Part shown: positions 27,368 through 36,753 of the stretch, piece after piece
Layout of the letters: every line of letters starts with the position of its first letter
Position numbering within the stretch: the stretch's first letter is position 1
Origin: Thermococcus piezophilus
GTDB taxonomy: Archaea > Methanobacteriota_B > Thermococci > Thermococcales > Thermococcaceae
Direction: 5' to 3'
Assembly (NCBI RefSeq): GCF_001647085.1
Contig: NZ_CP015520.1
Location: 868,001 to 932,000 of the forward strand
DNA length: 64,000 nucleotides
Position numbers and translations under genes: made by a program
Notes under the pieces: model-generated
What the model saw: the letters and a program-made list of their open reading frames with translations, nothing else
Databases searched by the model: none
What the model was told of the DNA's origin: nothing

Positions 27368-28102
27368 ATGCAGGAAGTAGTTATTCTGGAGAAGGTTTAC
27401 GGGGACAGGAGCGGCTTTCTCAAGCTTGACAAAAAGCTTAAGTCGTTCCTTGGTGATTTAGAAGTTGAGTGGAAGCTTTCAGCTGTCAAAAAGCAGTGGG
27501 TTAAGGTCAGTCTAAACGGAGAAGATGAGGAAATATCGGCAAACCTCGTGCGCGAGGAATTCGGAGAAGTTCCCTACAGGCTGAGTGCGGTTAAAGAGAG
27601 TGAAGTTTACCGCGGCAGGTTCATAGACCTTGGAAAGGTCGGATACGGCGCCTACGTTGACATGGGAATTTTTTCTCCTAAGCCTAAGGACGCGCTTCTT
27701 TCTCTCTATTACCTCAAGGAAACCTTTGGTGAGATGCCCGTCAGGGAGATGATCAGAAAGTTCGGATGGGTGGACAACCTGCCCGTTGAGGTCGTTGTTA
27801 CGACTGTCGAGTTCGGCGCGAGGGAGGTCGAAGTGGCATTCACCGATGCTCAGCTCAAGCGCATAAAGTCCTGGCTGAGCGACGGTCATGACAAGCTTTT
27901 CGTAACGGGAACCATCAGTGAGAACGTTGAAAAGGCCCTCATAACAACGGGCCACGGCAGGGACGTGAAGCGCATAGAAGAGTTGGGCCTGATGGAGACA
28001 CTCCTAATACTAAAGAAGGGAACACAAGCACCGGGAATCATCAAGGAGATTGGCCCGCACCTCAGACGGGCTGTTATAGGCGCCATCAAGTTTGGAGTGT
28101 GA
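27368..28102 (+). CDS. DUF2110 family protein
   Basis: About 244 residues, starting MQEVVILEKVYGDRSGFLKL. An S1-like or KOW-like beta segment may be present (RGRFIDLGKVGYGAYVDMGI). It matches DUF2110, an archaeal family I recall next to tfe. The start may instead be ATG 27359, and the site (GGGGATGG) does not decide. The conserved pairing with tfe suggests a nucleic-acid role, but this is inference. Its end overlaps the convergent membrane-protein gene by 17 bases. Confidence 0.65.
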   Translation: MQEVVILEKVYGDRSGFLKLDKKLKSFLGDLEVEWKLSAVKKQWVKVSLNGEDEEISANLVREEFGEVPYRLSAVKESEVYRGRFIDLGKVGYGAYVDMGIFSPKPKDALLSLYYLKETFGEMPVREMIRKFGWVDNLPVEVVVTTVEFGAREVEVAFTDAQLKRIKSWLSDGHDKLFVTGTISENVEKALITTGHGRDVKRIEELGLMETLLILKKGTQAPGIIKEIGPHLRRAVIGAIKFGV

Positions 28103-29450
28103 GTATGTAAATTATCCTCGCAACAAGTGAGGAAAGGATTATGAAGCAGTAAGGCAGCAGCTCCGGAATAAAAAGTGCTAGCGGGATGTAAATTGCCGCC
28201 ATCATCATCAGGAAGGGCGTCTGGCCCCTCATCTTTGTGCTTTTTTCTCTGTAGATCACCGCGTAAACTATAACGAGAATCGCTAGCGCCGTGTTCAGGA
28301 GGAACCTCACCAGGTATCGCCAGCCGTTGGGGTTCATGTGCCTCGGCACACCACTTGGGAGGCCAAAGTAGACGTATAGGAGCGCCAGTCCAACGCCGGT
28401 CATGAGCAGGTATGCATAGTTTCTTAGGCGCCTCTTGGGAAATACCATGACGAAGAGGAGTGGAATTGCGGCGAGGTATGGGTTTATTGCCAGAGTCAAT
28501 AGAGTGAACGTCGAGAGTATGAGGGTCTGGATGAAGGCTTTCACTTTGTTGGGCGAGAAATGTATGTTGCTTATTATCGCCAGCGTGATTAAGAAGAAGG
28601 CCAAGCCGAGGGTGGTTCCATCGAGATGGTGGAGGTAGTTCCTGAACATCGGCGAAGCGAAGCTCAGGCCGAAGACTATGAATCCCAGTTCCCGAGCGCG
28701 CTTCGGTGCTATGTAAAAGGAGAACGATATGAGCAGAAGGATGAGTATCCAGTGGGCGAAGACAAGGTTCTCCTCAATGGGTCTTACGACCATAAAGAAT
28801 CCGCCGAGTATCGCTCCCAGGGGAGAATCCGGTGAGCCTCCAACTGCGAATTTAAGGCCCTGGAGGAAGTCTTGGAGGAAAACTTCACTCATTCTTGGGA
28901 TCTGGGCCGTGAGGTACCACAGTACGAATAGGGACAGGGTCAGAGCGTAGAAACTGCCAGCGTAGGTTTTATCCTTTCTGAGGGCGAGCATGAAAACGAT
29001 GGCTATTAGAGCGAGCAGAACTGCGAAGCTTACCTGAGATTCCACTGGTGGGCTCCAGAGCTCTTCGAATGCCCTTTCTGTCATATAGATGTTCTCTTCC
29101 GTGCCGGTTATGAGAACCGTCCCGTTGAGCACGATGACGGAAGGCAGAAGTGAGGCGTTTTCCGATAGACCAGTCTTGGGCCAGAGTGCTTTTATCATGA
29201 GATTGTTATAGACGTTCCCGACGAGAACGAGCGTTTCGTTTCCCCTTTCTTTTACTGTTGAGAGCTTTTCATCGACGTAATACGCCCATGCCCTGGCCCA
29301 CGTCTCGTTTCCTCCTACAACCCTGTAAGTGGCGTTGGAGCTTAGAAACGCCTGAAATGCCCTCTGGTCTGGATAGTAAGTCAGCTCACCCCCAGAAACG
29401 AAGGGAACGGTGAGTAGGATGATGAGCATGAGAACGAGGGCGCGCTTCAT
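28086..29450 (-). CDS. Polytopic membrane protein with extracellular N-domain
   Basis: A 454-residue protein: signal peptide (ALVLMLIILLTVPFVSGG), an extracellular domain of about 120 residues, then roughly ten membrane helices (for example FAVLLALIAIVFMLAL, WILILLLISFSFYIA). No catalytic motif is seen and no family is recognised. The start follows GGGAGGGATAG. A promoter-like element near 29570 would give a 5' leader of about 95 bases containing a GC-rich hairpin (29510-29549). Confidence 0.7.
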   Translation of the reverse strand: MKRALVLMLIILLTVPFVSGGELTYYPDQRAFQAFLSSNATYRVVGGNETWARAWAYYVDEKLSTVKERGNETLVLVGNVYNNLMIKALWPKTGLSENASLLPSVIVLNGTVLITGTEENIYMTERAFEELWSPPVESQVSFAVLLALIAIVFMLALRKDKTYAGSFYALTLSLFVLWYLTAQIPRMSEVFLQDFLQGLKFAVGGSPDSPLGAILGGFFMVVRPIEENLVFAHWILILLLISFSFYIAPKRARELGFIVFGLSFASPMFRNYLHHLDGTTLGLAFFLITLAIISNIHFSPNKVKAFIQTLILSTFTLLTLAINPYLAAIPLLFVMVFPKRRLRNYAYLLMTGVGLALLYVYFGLPSGVPRHMNPNGWRYLVRFLLNTALAILVIVYAVIYREKSTKMRGQTPFLMMMAAIYIPLALFIPELLPYCFIILSSLVARIIYILTLQT

Positions 29451-29509
29451 TCTATCCCTCCCAGTGAAATACCCAAGTCTGGTTAAAAAGTTAATGTAGC
29501 CAGGTCCAG

Positions 29510-29549
29510 CGCGGCCTCACGGCAACGGCGTCCGCCCGCCTCAGCCGCG
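29510..29549 (-). other. GC-rich hairpin in the leader of a membrane-protein gene
   Basis: On the minus strand CGCGGC (29549-29544) pairs with GCCGCG (29515-29510). An inner GCC/GGC stem flanked by TGAG and GTGAG gives a kink-turn-like internal loop. A TATA-like element (catttaagcc, about 29570) would start transcription close to the hairpin's 5' end. Either a structured 5' leader or a small RNA. The lower stem expected of an H/ACA RNA is absent. Confidence 0.4.
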
Positions 29550-29581
29550 GTGAAGAATTGGGAAAAAGGGCTTAAATGTTT

Positions 29582-30493
29582 TTACTCTTCCTTGGATTCC
29601 TCAGTGCTCTCTTCCTCATCCTTCTTCATATCCTCAAGCTTGGCTATGAGCTTGTCGACGATCTCCATGAATGCCTTTGCAGCCATGGTGTCCTCGTAGA
29701 GGACTATTGGGATTCCCGCGTCGCTCGCTTCCCTGGCCTTGAGGTCAATGGGTATCTTACCGAGGAAGTCAACGCCCTCCTTCTGGGCGAGCTTTTTTCC
29801 ACCTCCCTCTCCGAAGAGGTCGATCTTGTTGCCGCAGTGCGGGCAGATGAGGTAGCTCATGTTCTCGACGACTGCTATGTAGGGCACTTCCATCCTCTTC
29901 ATCATGTTGACGGCCTTGCCGGTGTCGAGGAGAGCAACCTCTTGGGGAGTCGTGACGATTATCGCCGCGTCGAGATGGAGGGTCTGAGTGACGGTGAGGA
30001 TCTCGTCGCCGGTTCCCGGCGGAAAGTCAATTATCATAAAGTCCAGCTCGCCCCACTTGACGTCGCCGAAGAGCTGCTTTATGGCCTTCGTGACGAGGGC
30101 TCCGCGCCAGATGATCGGCTGATCCTTGGGAACGAGAAAGCCCATGCTCATAACCTTTATCGGTGTAGTCTGGCCAAGGAAGTCGTTCATTGGCGGAATC
30201 ATCTCGAACCTGCCGTCTTCCATCCTCTCAGCGAGTACGTCGGCCTTCTCGACACCGAGCATCTTTGCCACGTTCGGTCCGTGTATGTCCGCGTCGAGGA
30301 TTCCGACGAAGTAACCCTTCTTTGCAAGGGCAGCGGCGAGGTTGACAGCAACGGTGCTCTTCCCAACGCCTCCCTTACCGCTTAGGACGGCTATCTTGTA
30401 CTTCCACTTTTTCTGCTTCTCGTTTATCCTCTGGATGAGCGGGTCAGCGCCCAATCCTGCTATGTTCAGGGTAGGGGGAGTCTTGATAGTCAT
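29582..30493 (-). CDS. Mrp/NBP35-type P-loop ATPase (Fe-S carrier)
   Basis: A 303-residue protein. The deviant Walker A is SGKGGVGKSTVAVNLA near residue 39, switch motifs are DADIHGPN and IDFPPGTGDE, and the CxxC metal site is LICPHCGNKIDLF. Family members carry and transfer [4Fe-4S] clusters to apo-proteins, which fits a cell rich in ferredoxin-linked oxidoreductases. The tail is acidic (KKDEEESTEESKEE). The start follows GGAGGTGG. Confidence 0.9.
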   Translation of the reverse strand: MTIKTPPTLNIAGLGADPLIQRINEKQKKWKYKIAVLSGKGGVGKSTVAVNLAAALAKKGYFVGILDADIHGPNVAKMLGVEKADVLAERMEDGRFEMIPPMNDFLGQTTPIKVMSMGFLVPKDQPIIWRGALVTKAIKQLFGDVKWGELDFMIIDFPPGTGDEILTVTQTLHLDAAIIVTTPQEVALLDTGKAVNMMKRMEVPYIAVVENMSYLICPHCGNKIDLFGEGGGKKLAQKEGVDFLGKIPIDLKAREASDAGIPIVLYEDTMAAKAFMEIVDKLIAKLEDMKKDEEESTEESKEE

Positions 30494-30635
30494 TTTTAAC
30501 CACCTCCGAAGTTAGGTCTGCCTAAGGGCTTAAAAGTTTTGTCATAAAGAGACCCTTATTAGGCATTTTTGTGGAATAGACAGCAGTCTGAAGTGCGGGC
30601 TGACGGAGTGACGGCCAGAGAGGGAGAAAATCACT

Positions 30636-30765
30636 ATCCCGGCTTGGGAAGTATCAACACCGAGAACCTTTCACATGGCCTTTATCTGCTCGCGGGCTGG
30701 TCAATAGCCTCTGGCTGCTCAAAGATTGATCTTGTGGAGCGGCCGGACATTGGCCTCGATGGCAA
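30636..30765 (-). pseudogene. Relic of a porB 3' end
   Basis: Minus-strand translation of this stretch gives LAIEANVRPLHKINL, EQPEAIDQ, EQIKAM and VLGVD. These match segments of the intact PorB encoded at 33232 ([32 protein letters not shown] and ALGVEV) with deletions and frameshifts. It is therefore a decayed partial duplicate of the pyruvate oxidoreductase beta gene, on the same strand. It fills most of the 30494-30818 spacer between Mrp and acetyl-CoA synthetase; nothing else is seen there. Confidence 0.7.
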
Positions 30766-30818
30766 GTCAGGCTATCTAGACATCGTCTTCAGAAAAGATA
30801 AAAACTGAAGTCAAAGCT

Positions 30819-32759
30819 TCACCTCATTTTAAAGCCTTCTAGAGCTGCCTTTATTTCATCAACGCTCGCTTCGTCCTCCAGCGTTGAGAGGTCGCCTAGG
30901 CTCTTGTCCGTTGAAATGGCCTTGAGGACGCGCCTCATGATCTTGCCGCTCCTTGTCTTCGGGAGCTTGTTGACGAAGAAGACCTCAGCTGGAGCCGCTA
31001 TCGGGCTGAGAGTTTCTCTGACATAGCTGATCAGCTCGAGCTTGAGCCTCTCGTTGGGGATATAACCCTCTTTGAGTATGACGAAAGCAACGGGAACCTC
31101 ACCTTTGACCTCGTCGGGTCTGCCTATTACGGCAGCTTCCGCCACTGCCGGATGGAGAACAAGGGCGTGCTCTATCTCAGCCGTTCCGAGTCTGTGGCCG
31201 GAGACGTTGAGCACCTCATCGGCTCTGCCGAATACCCAGAAGTAGCCATCCTCATCCTTCATTGCGTAATCGGCCGGATAGTAGATCCACACCCCCTCCT
31301 CCGGCCTGCTGAAGCGCTTCCAGTATGTCCTGATGTACCTTTCGTCATTGCCCCATATGCCTAGGAGCATTCCGGGCCAGGGCTTTTTAATGACGAGCAA
31401 TCCCCTCTCATTGGGTCCAGCCTGACTTCCGTCCTGCCTGAAAACGTCCGCGTCAACCCCAAGGCCGGGGAAGGTTGTCGAGCCCGGCTTTAGCGGAGGA
31501 AGTTGTATCCCTGCAGAGGGGTATATCATGTAGCCACCGGTCTCAGTCTGCCACCAGGTGTCTATTATCGGACACCTCCTGCCGCCAACAACTTCGTAGT
31601 ACCACTTCCAGGCCCTGGGGTTTATCGGCTCACCTACGGTGCCGAGGAGGCGGAGGCTTGAAAGGTCGTGCTTCTTCACCCACTCGTCCCCGTATCGCAT
31701 GAGCATCCTTATGGCCGTCGGTGCTGTGTAGAATATCGTAACGCCGTGCTTCTCGATTATCTCCCACGGCCTGTCTGGTTTCGGATAGTTCAGGGCGCCC
31801 TCGTACATCATAACCGTTAATCCAAGGGTCAGAGGGCCGTAGACGAGGTAGCTGTGGCCGGTTATCCAGCCAACATCTGCGGTATTCCAGAACAGGTCGT
31901 CATTCCTAATTTTCCACGCCCATTCCATGGTCTTGGCCACGTAGACGAGGTAGCCACCGGTGGAGTGGACTATTCCCTTCGGCTTACCAGTGGTTCCGCT
32001 CGTGTAAAGTATGAATAGCGGATGATTGGACTTAACATGAACGGGCTCGACGTACTTCTCGGCGCCTTCGAGAAGGTTGTGCCAGTAGTAGTCCCTTCCC
32101 TCCACCATTTTGATACCGTTTTCGCCCCTCTTTAGGACAACAACGCTCTCCACGCTCGGCGTCTCAAGGAGTGCTTTATCGACGATCTCCTTTATGTTCA
32201 GGGCTTTTCCGCGGCGGTAGAGGTAGTCAGCCGTGATGACGACCTTGGCTTTGGCATCGTTTATCCTCGTCGCCAGAGCCTCGGCGGAAAAGCCACTGAA
32301 GACGACGCTGTGGATGGCTCCAATTCTCGCGCTCGCAAGCATGGCTATAACTACCTCAGGAATTAGTGGCATGTAGATGACTATCCTATCCCCCTTGTTA
32401 ACCCCGAGGTTCTTCAGAACCGAGGCGAAGCGGTTAACTTCCCTGTAGAGCTCATAGTACGTCAGCGTTCTCGTTTCACCGGATTCGCTCTCCCAGATTA
32501 TCGCGGCCCTGTTCCTTCTTCCGGCTTTTATGTGCTTATCGAGGGCGTTGTAAGAGGCGTTCAGCTCGCCGCCGACGAACCATCTGAAAAACGGTGCTTT
32601 GGAGTCGTCCAGGACTTTGTCCCATGTCTTGAACCAGTCGAGAACCTTCGCCTGCTCTGCCCAAAACTCCTCCAAGTTCTCTATCGACCCTCTGTGGAGC
32701 TCATTGAAATGCTGCATTGGAATGTACCTCTCCTGGAGAAATCCTTCTCCGACCTGCAT
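30819..32759 (-). CDS. acs: Acetyl-CoA synthetase, AMP-forming
   Basis: A 646-residue adenylate-forming enzyme. It has the P-loop [18 protein letters not shown], the core WWQTETGG, the hinge region [20 protein letters not shown] and the C-terminal catalytic Lys in [10 protein letters not shown]. It activates acetate with ATP to acetyl-CoA, AMP and PPi. Thermococcales are known mainly for ADP-forming acyl-CoA synthetases, so this enzyme is an addition. ATG 32759 lies after GGTGATTCCT; the upstream in-frame GTG at 32768 is inside that site. It lies just downstream of porB on the same strand. Confidence 0.93.
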   Translation of the reverse strand: MQVGEGFLQERYIPMQHFNELHRGSIENLEEFWAEQAKVLDWFKTWDKVLDDSKAPFFRWFVGGELNASYNALDKHIKAGRRNRAAIIWESESGETRTLTYYELYREVNRFASVLKNLGVNKGDRIVIYMPLIPEVVIAMLASARIGAIHSVVFSGFSAEALATRINDAKAKVVITADYLYRRGKALNIKEIVDKALLETPSVESVVVLKRGENGIKMVEGRDYYWHNLLEGAEKYVEPVHVKSNHPLFILYTSGTTGKPKGIVHSTGGYLVYVAKTMEWAWKIRNDDLFWNTADVGWITGHSYLVYGPLTLGLTVMMYEGALNYPKPDRPWEIIEKHGVTIFYTAPTAIRMLMRYGDEWVKKHDLSSLRLLGTVGEPINPRAWKWYYEVVGGRRCPIIDTWWQTETGGYMIYPSAGIQLPPLKPGSTTFPGLGVDADVFRQDGSQAGPNERGLLVIKKPWPGMLLGIWGNDERYIRTYWKRFSRPEEGVWIYYPADYAMKDEDGYFWVFGRADEVLNVSGHRLGTAEIEHALVLHPAVAEAAVIGRPDEVKGEVPVAFVILKEGYIPNERLKLELISYVRETLSPIAAPAEVFFVNKLPKTRSGKIMRRVLKAISTDKSLGDLSTLEDEASVDEIKAALEGFKMR

Positions 32760-33231
32760 AGGAATCACCGACTTTCTCAGAATTAAGTTGTCTTAAATTT
32801 CTTACGGTTATTGTCAAAATGATAATCGTCAATTAACGAAAAAACCGGGAACAGGATGTTCGGGATGTGGGGGGCCCGTGGGTAGGAAGATTCACTAATC
32901 CCGGTGGGGTCTGGAGTGTTTTTCAGAAAATCTGACAAACTTTTAGTTATTTGGGCCGATTGTTTAACAATAATATGTCACACGTGAGGGGAGGGCTGAA
33001 GAATAGACAACGCTATCCGGAATGTGTCAATGATATCATTTGGACAATCTCTGAGGCCTCCATATCTGCTCCACAGCTTTACTTCCCTTCAATTCAATGA
33101 GGATCAGAACGTGCACGAGGTCGAGGCTCTCTTCAACCGCGGAACTCTTACTGATATTCTCAACAGAAGATTGACAAAAGGACTTTGGTTCACCTTTGAA
33201 TATGGCAAAGTGGAAAAGAAAAGTAGGGGGC
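32760..33231. other. 472-base spacer between acs and porB
   Basis: No intact gene. An imperfect palindrome TTAAG-TTGT-CTTAA lies at 32783-32796, just upstream of acs. A coding-like minus-strand stretch at about 33036-33190 (DLVHVLILIELKGSKAVEQI) has no start and may be the tail of a lost gene. The middle (32850-32930) is GC-rich without a clear fold. Confidence 0.4.
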
Positions 33232-34227
33232 TCACTCCCCCGGCTTGGGTAGAGTAACCTCAACGCCGAGGGCCTTCCACATAGTCTTGATCTGCTCGCG
33301 GAGCTGGTCGATTGCTTCTGGCTGCTTGAAGAGGTGCTTGAACCTACCCTGGAGCTTGAGATACTCCTCGATGGGCTTCTTGAACTCGATGGCAACGACC
33401 CTGCCATCCTTGCGCTTGACCTTAGCGCCCCCACCTGGAGCCTGTATCTTGATGTTCCAGATGTCGCCGTTCTCAATCTCGAAGAGCGGCCAGACACCGG
33501 TCTCAATGGCGAGCCTGGCGATCTCGACACCCTTCTCAAGCGGGCTCTTCCAGCCGGTCGGGCAGGTACACTGGACCTGGACGAATGCAGGGCCATCGAC
33601 CTTGGCGGCCTTCTTCATCTTCCTGATGAAGTCGAAGGGGTTGCCTATGCTTGCTGTGGCGACGTACGGAATCTGGTGGGCTGCGGCAATAAGGGCAACC
33701 CACTTCTTGGGCTTGTCCTCACCGATGGAGTACTTGCCCGGCGGTGAAGTGGTGGTCCAGGCTCCGTATGGGGTTGAACTTGACCTCTGGATTCCAGTGT
33801 TCATGTAAGCCTCGTTGTCGTACATCAGGTAGACGACGTTGTGCCAGCGCTCAAGCATTCCTGAGAGGGCCTGCATACCGATGTCTGCCGTTCCACCATC
33901 TCCACCGATGGCGAGAATCTTACCCTTCTTGCCGAGCTTTTTCCAAGCAGCTTCAATGCCGCTGGCAACGGCAGCGGCGTTCTCGAAGGCGACGTGAATC
34001 CACGGGGCCTTCCAGGCTGTGTATGGGAAGACCGCCGAAACGACCTCCATACATCCAGTCGCGTGCGCTATCGCGAAGGCGTCCGGGTCCCCGTACTTCT
34101 CCTCCATGACCTCACTGAAGGCCTTGGTGGCGAGCCTTAAAGCAGTCGCACATCCACATCCAGCACAGGCGGCGTGACCTGGTGCCCAGTACTCGCGAGT
34201 GGTAACGGGGGGCTTTCTAACTGCCAT
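33232..34227 (-). CDS. porB: Pyruvate:ferredoxin oxidoreductase beta subunit
   Basis: A 331-residue subunit, the P. furiosus PorB length. The thiamine diphosphate site is [15 protein letters not shown]. [4Fe-4S] Cys ligands are in [13 protein letters not shown], with others at HATGCMEV and VQCTCPTGW. With PorA, PorD and the shared PorG it oxidises pyruvate to acetyl-CoA, reducing ferredoxin. ATG 34227 follows GAGGTGATGAAG. Last gene of the porG-vorDAB-porDAB cluster; ten bases separate it from porA. Confidence 0.95.
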   Translation of the reverse strand: MAVRKPPVTTREYWAPGHAACAGCGCATALRLATKAFSEVMEEKYGDPDAFAIAHATGCMEVVSAVFPYTAWKAPWIHVAFENAAAVASGIEAAWKKLGKKGKILAIGGDGGTADIGMQALSGMLERWHNVVYLMYDNEAYMNTGIQRSSSTPYGAWTTTSPPGKYSIGEDKPKKWVALIAAAHQIPYVATASIGNPFDFIRKMKKAAKVDGPAFVQVQCTCPTGWKSPLEKGVEIARLAIETGVWPLFEIENGDIWNIKIQAPGGGAKVKRKDGRVVAIEFKKPIEEYLKLQGRFKHLFKQPEAIDQLREQIKTMWKALGVEVTLPKPGE

Positions 34228-34237
34228 CTTCATCACC

Positions 34238-35422
34238 TCACAGAATCTCCTTCCTCAGGCCGATCCAGTTGACTTCCTCAACCTTCTCCCCGTTAAGGGC
34301 TTTCTGCGCTATGGCCAGAGCCTCGTCGAGGTCCTTGAAGGTGACGTCCCTGCCTCCAAGACCGAGGATGAAGTCAACTATCTTCGGCTTCTCGCTCTCG
34401 TTTATCAGCGCCCTGCTGAAGTCCTGGAAGAGGGCTCCACCGACGCTGAAGGTTACGTTCTTTTCGAGCAGTGCGAGAACCTTTGCCTTCTTTGCGAGCT
34501 CCCTGACCTCCTCAACCGGGAACGGTCTGTAAACGGTGATCTTCGCAGCACCGACCTTGAGGCCCTTCTCCCTGAGGTGGTCAACGTACTCCTTGAGGGT
34601 TCCGGCGAGGGAGCCCATGGTGACGAAGATTATGTCGGCATCTTCGGTCCTGTACTCCTCAATCTTCTGGTACTTTCTACCAAAGCGCTTCTCGAACTCA
34701 GCGAAGGCCTCATCAATGACCTTCTTCGCGGCCTCGTTGGCTTCCCAGACGCCGTAGCGGGCCTCCATGTAGTGGGCTGGGAATCCGAGTGCACCCTGGG
34801 TTATCGGCTTGGCCGGGTCGAGGTAAGCGTGCTTTGGCACATACTCGCCGAGGAACTCGTCGACGAGCTCCTGGTCTGGAATCTCAACCGGCTCGACGGT
34901 GTGGGTCAGGATGAACGCGTCGAAGCCGACCATGGCTGGAAGGAGAACCCTCTCGTCCTCGGCAACCTTGAATGCTATCAGGATGAGGTCAAGGGCCTCT
35001 TGGTTGTTCTCGGCGTAGAACTGGAGCCAGCCGGTGTCGCGCTCGCTGATGGTGTCCTGCCAGTCGTTCCAGATGTTGATCGGGGCGCTCAGGGCTCTGT
35101 TACCAATAGCTATAACTATCGGGAGCCTCATTCCCGCGGCGATGAAGAGTATCTCGTGCATCAAGGCGAGACCTTGGGAAGCGGTTGCGGTGAAGGTCCT
35201 AACGCCTGCCGCGGAAGCACCGACGCAGGCAGAAATCGCTGAGTGCTCGCTCTCGACCTTGACGAACTCTGCGTCAAGCTCCCCATTGGCGACGAACTCA
35301 CTTATCTTCTCGGGGACGAGAGTCGAGGGCGTAATTGGGAACGCCGCTATGACCTTCGGCTTGGCGAGTTTAGCCGCCCAGGCGGCAGCCTCGTTAGCCT
35401 TCATAACCTTCTTAATCGGCAT
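34238..35422 (-). CDS. porA: Pyruvate:ferredoxin oxidoreductase alpha subunit
   Basis: A 394-residue alpha subunit. The pyrimidine-binding domain has [18 protein letters not shown] and [20 protein letters not shown], followed by [13 protein letters not shown]. The C-terminal domain has [19 protein letters not shown]. It forms the thiamine-diphosphate active site with PorB. ATG 35422 follows GAGGTGGTGGAG; two in-frame upstream start codons are part of that site. Confidence 0.95.
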   Translation of the reverse strand: MPIKKVMKANEAAAWAAKLAKPKVIAAFPITPSTLVPEKISEFVANGELDAEFVKVESEHSAISACVGASAAGVRTFTATASQGLALMHEILFIAAGMRLPIVIAIGNRALSAPINIWNDWQDTISERDTGWLQFYAENNQEALDLILIAFKVAEDERVLLPAMVGFDAFILTHTVEPVEIPDQELVDEFLGEYVPKHAYLDPAKPITQGALGFPAHYMEARYGVWEANEAAKKVIDEAFAEFEKRFGRKYQKIEEYRTEDADIIFVTMGSLAGTLKEYVDHLREKGLKVGAAKITVYRPFPVEEVRELAKKAKVLALLEKNVTFSVGGALFQDFSRALINESEKPKIVDFILGLGGRDVTFKDLDEALAIAQKALNGEKVEEVNWIGLRKEIL

Positions 35423-35432
35423 CTCCACCACC

Positions 35433-35750
35433 TCACTTAGTTTCCCTAACCATAACTATAGCCTTGGTCGGGCACTCGTTTGCGCAGATGCCGCATCCCT
35501 TACAGTAGTCGTAGTCGAAGACAGGGTAGTTCTCCTCATCGAGATAGATGGCAGGCTCTGGGCAGTAGATGTAGCAGAGGTAGCACCTAACGCACTTGTC
35601 CCTGTTAAACTCTGGCATGAAAACTCTCCAGCTTCCGGTCTTGTTCACGACGCTACTTCCCGGGAGGTAAACAATTGCTCCCGGGGTCATCTTTTCGCTA
35701 TACTCCTTCTGAACCCTCTCAATGTCGGCCTTAAACGGACTCTCGGCCAT
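35433..35750 (-). CDS. porD: Pyruvate:ferredoxin oxidoreductase delta subunit
   Basis: A 105-residue ferredoxin-like subunit with two [4Fe-4S] motifs: CVRCYLCYIYCPEP and CKGCGICANECP. It relays electrons from the thiamine site to external ferredoxin. The start follows GAGGTGATATAA. A promoter and palindrome in the 62-base gap upstream suggest that porDAB can be transcribed separately from vorDAB. Confidence 0.95.
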   Translation of the reverse strand: MAESPFKADIERVQKEYSEKMTPGAIVYLPGSSVVNKTGSWRVFMPEFNRDKCVRCYLCYIYCPEPAIYLDEENYPVFDYDYCKGCGICANECPTKAIVMVRETK

Positions 35751-35770
35751 TTATATCACCTCGGGTGAGT

Positions 35771-35797
35771 TGTCAACTTGACACTTAAACCTTTAGG
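35771..35797 (-). promoter_or_regulatory. Internal por promoter with a 13-bp palindrome
   Basis: On the minus strand a TATA-like element aaaggtttaagtg (about 35785-35797) is followed at once by the perfect palindrome TGTCAAGTTGACA (35771-35783), about 20 bases before ATG 35750. This fits a repressible internal promoter for porDAB. Confidence 0.5.
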
Positions 35798-35812
35798 GTA
35801 AAGATGGAAAGC

Positions 35813-36748
35813 TCAGCCGAAGACCTCGGCGAGTTTCTTGAGCTTCTCCCACTCGTGGATCACCCACTGCTGGAGGATCTCAACGTCCTCCTTGGTCATG
35901 TATTTGAACCTGCCCTGGAGCTTGAGGAACTCCTCTATCGGCTTGGGCTCCTTCTTGGTGCTCGGCATGTTGATCTTGTACTTGCCGTTCTCGTACTCGA
36001 AGAGCGGGAAGTAAGCGGTCTGAACCGCCAGCCTGGCCAGCTCGATGCTCTTGTCGGTCGGTGAGCGCCAGCCAGTTGGACACGGCGCGAAGAGCTGGAT
36101 GAAGCTTGGTCCCGGTATCTTCTGAGCCTTTTTGAGCTTCCTTATGAAGTCCTCTGGGTAGGCGACGCTGGCCGTTGCCGCATAGGGTATATCATGGGCT
36201 ATGACGATGTCAATGACTTTCTTCTTGTTCCTCTTTTCCAAGAAGTGCATCTTTCCGCCTGGGGTGTTGGTGGTCCAGGCTCCGTATGGGGTTGAACTTG
36301 ACCTCTGGATTCCAGTGTTCATGTAAGCCTCGTTGTCGTACATGATGTAGACCGCGTCGTGCCCCCTCTCGAGGAAGCCGCTCAACGCCTGAAGGCCTAT
36401 GTCGGCCGTTCCACCGTCACCGGCCCAGCCGACAACCATTATTCCGTCCTCACCCTTGACCTTGTAGCCCTTGGCCTTCAGAGCGGCCTCGATACCGCCT
36501 ATGACGGCACCAGTGGTCTCGAACGCGGTGTGGAACAGGTTGGCGTTGAGGGCGGAGTATGGCCATGGGCCGGCGATGATTGTTGAACAGCATGCGGGGA
36601 TCGCGAATATTGTCTTCTTTCCGTAGGCCTTGAGGACGTACCTAAGGCCGAGTGAAGCACCACAGCCCTGGCAGGCGGTGTGGCCCGCGTAGAAGTGCTC
36701 TTCCGCGGGTATGCTCAACCTCTTCTTAACGTTCTCTGGAATCTCCAT
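35813..36748 (-). CDS. vorB: 2-oxoisovalerate:ferredoxin oxidoreductase beta subunit
   Basis: A 311-residue subunit, the P. furiosus VorB length. The thiamine site is [15 protein letters not shown], and Cys ligands are in HTACQGCGASLGL, FAIPACCST and FAPCPTGWRSP. A long stretch around [16 protein letters not shown] is nearly identical to PorB, reflecting an old duplication. It acts on branched-chain oxoacids from amino acid degradation. ATG 36748 follows GAGGTGAGA; its upstream in-frame start at 36757 overlaps the vorA stop. Confidence 0.93.
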   Translation of the reverse strand: MEIPENVKKRLSIPAEEHFYAGHTACQGCGASLGLRYVLKAYGKKTIFAIPACCSTIIAGPWPYSALNANLFHTAFETTGAVIGGIEAALKAKGYKVKGEDGIMVVGWAGDGGTADIGLQALSGFLERGHDAVYIMYDNEAYMNTGIQRSSSTPYGAWTTNTPGGKMHFLEKRNKKKVIDIVIAHDIPYAATASVAYPEDFIRKLKKAQKIPGPSFIQLFAPCPTGWRSPTDKSIELARLAVQTAYFPLFEYENGKYKINMPSTKKEPKPIEEFLKLQGRFKYMTKEDVEILQQWVIHEWEKLKKLAEVFG

Positions 36749-36753
36749 CATTC

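Noticed and set aside
29500-29560. H/ACA guide RNA on the minus strand, with an ACA about 20 bases after the hairpin.
   Set aside because: The lower stem next to the ACA has no complementary 5' partner, so the pseudouridylation pocket cannot form.
34199-35242. A 347-codon open frame antisense to porA.
   Set aside because: It is the complement of a highly conserved gene with biased codons; no start signal.
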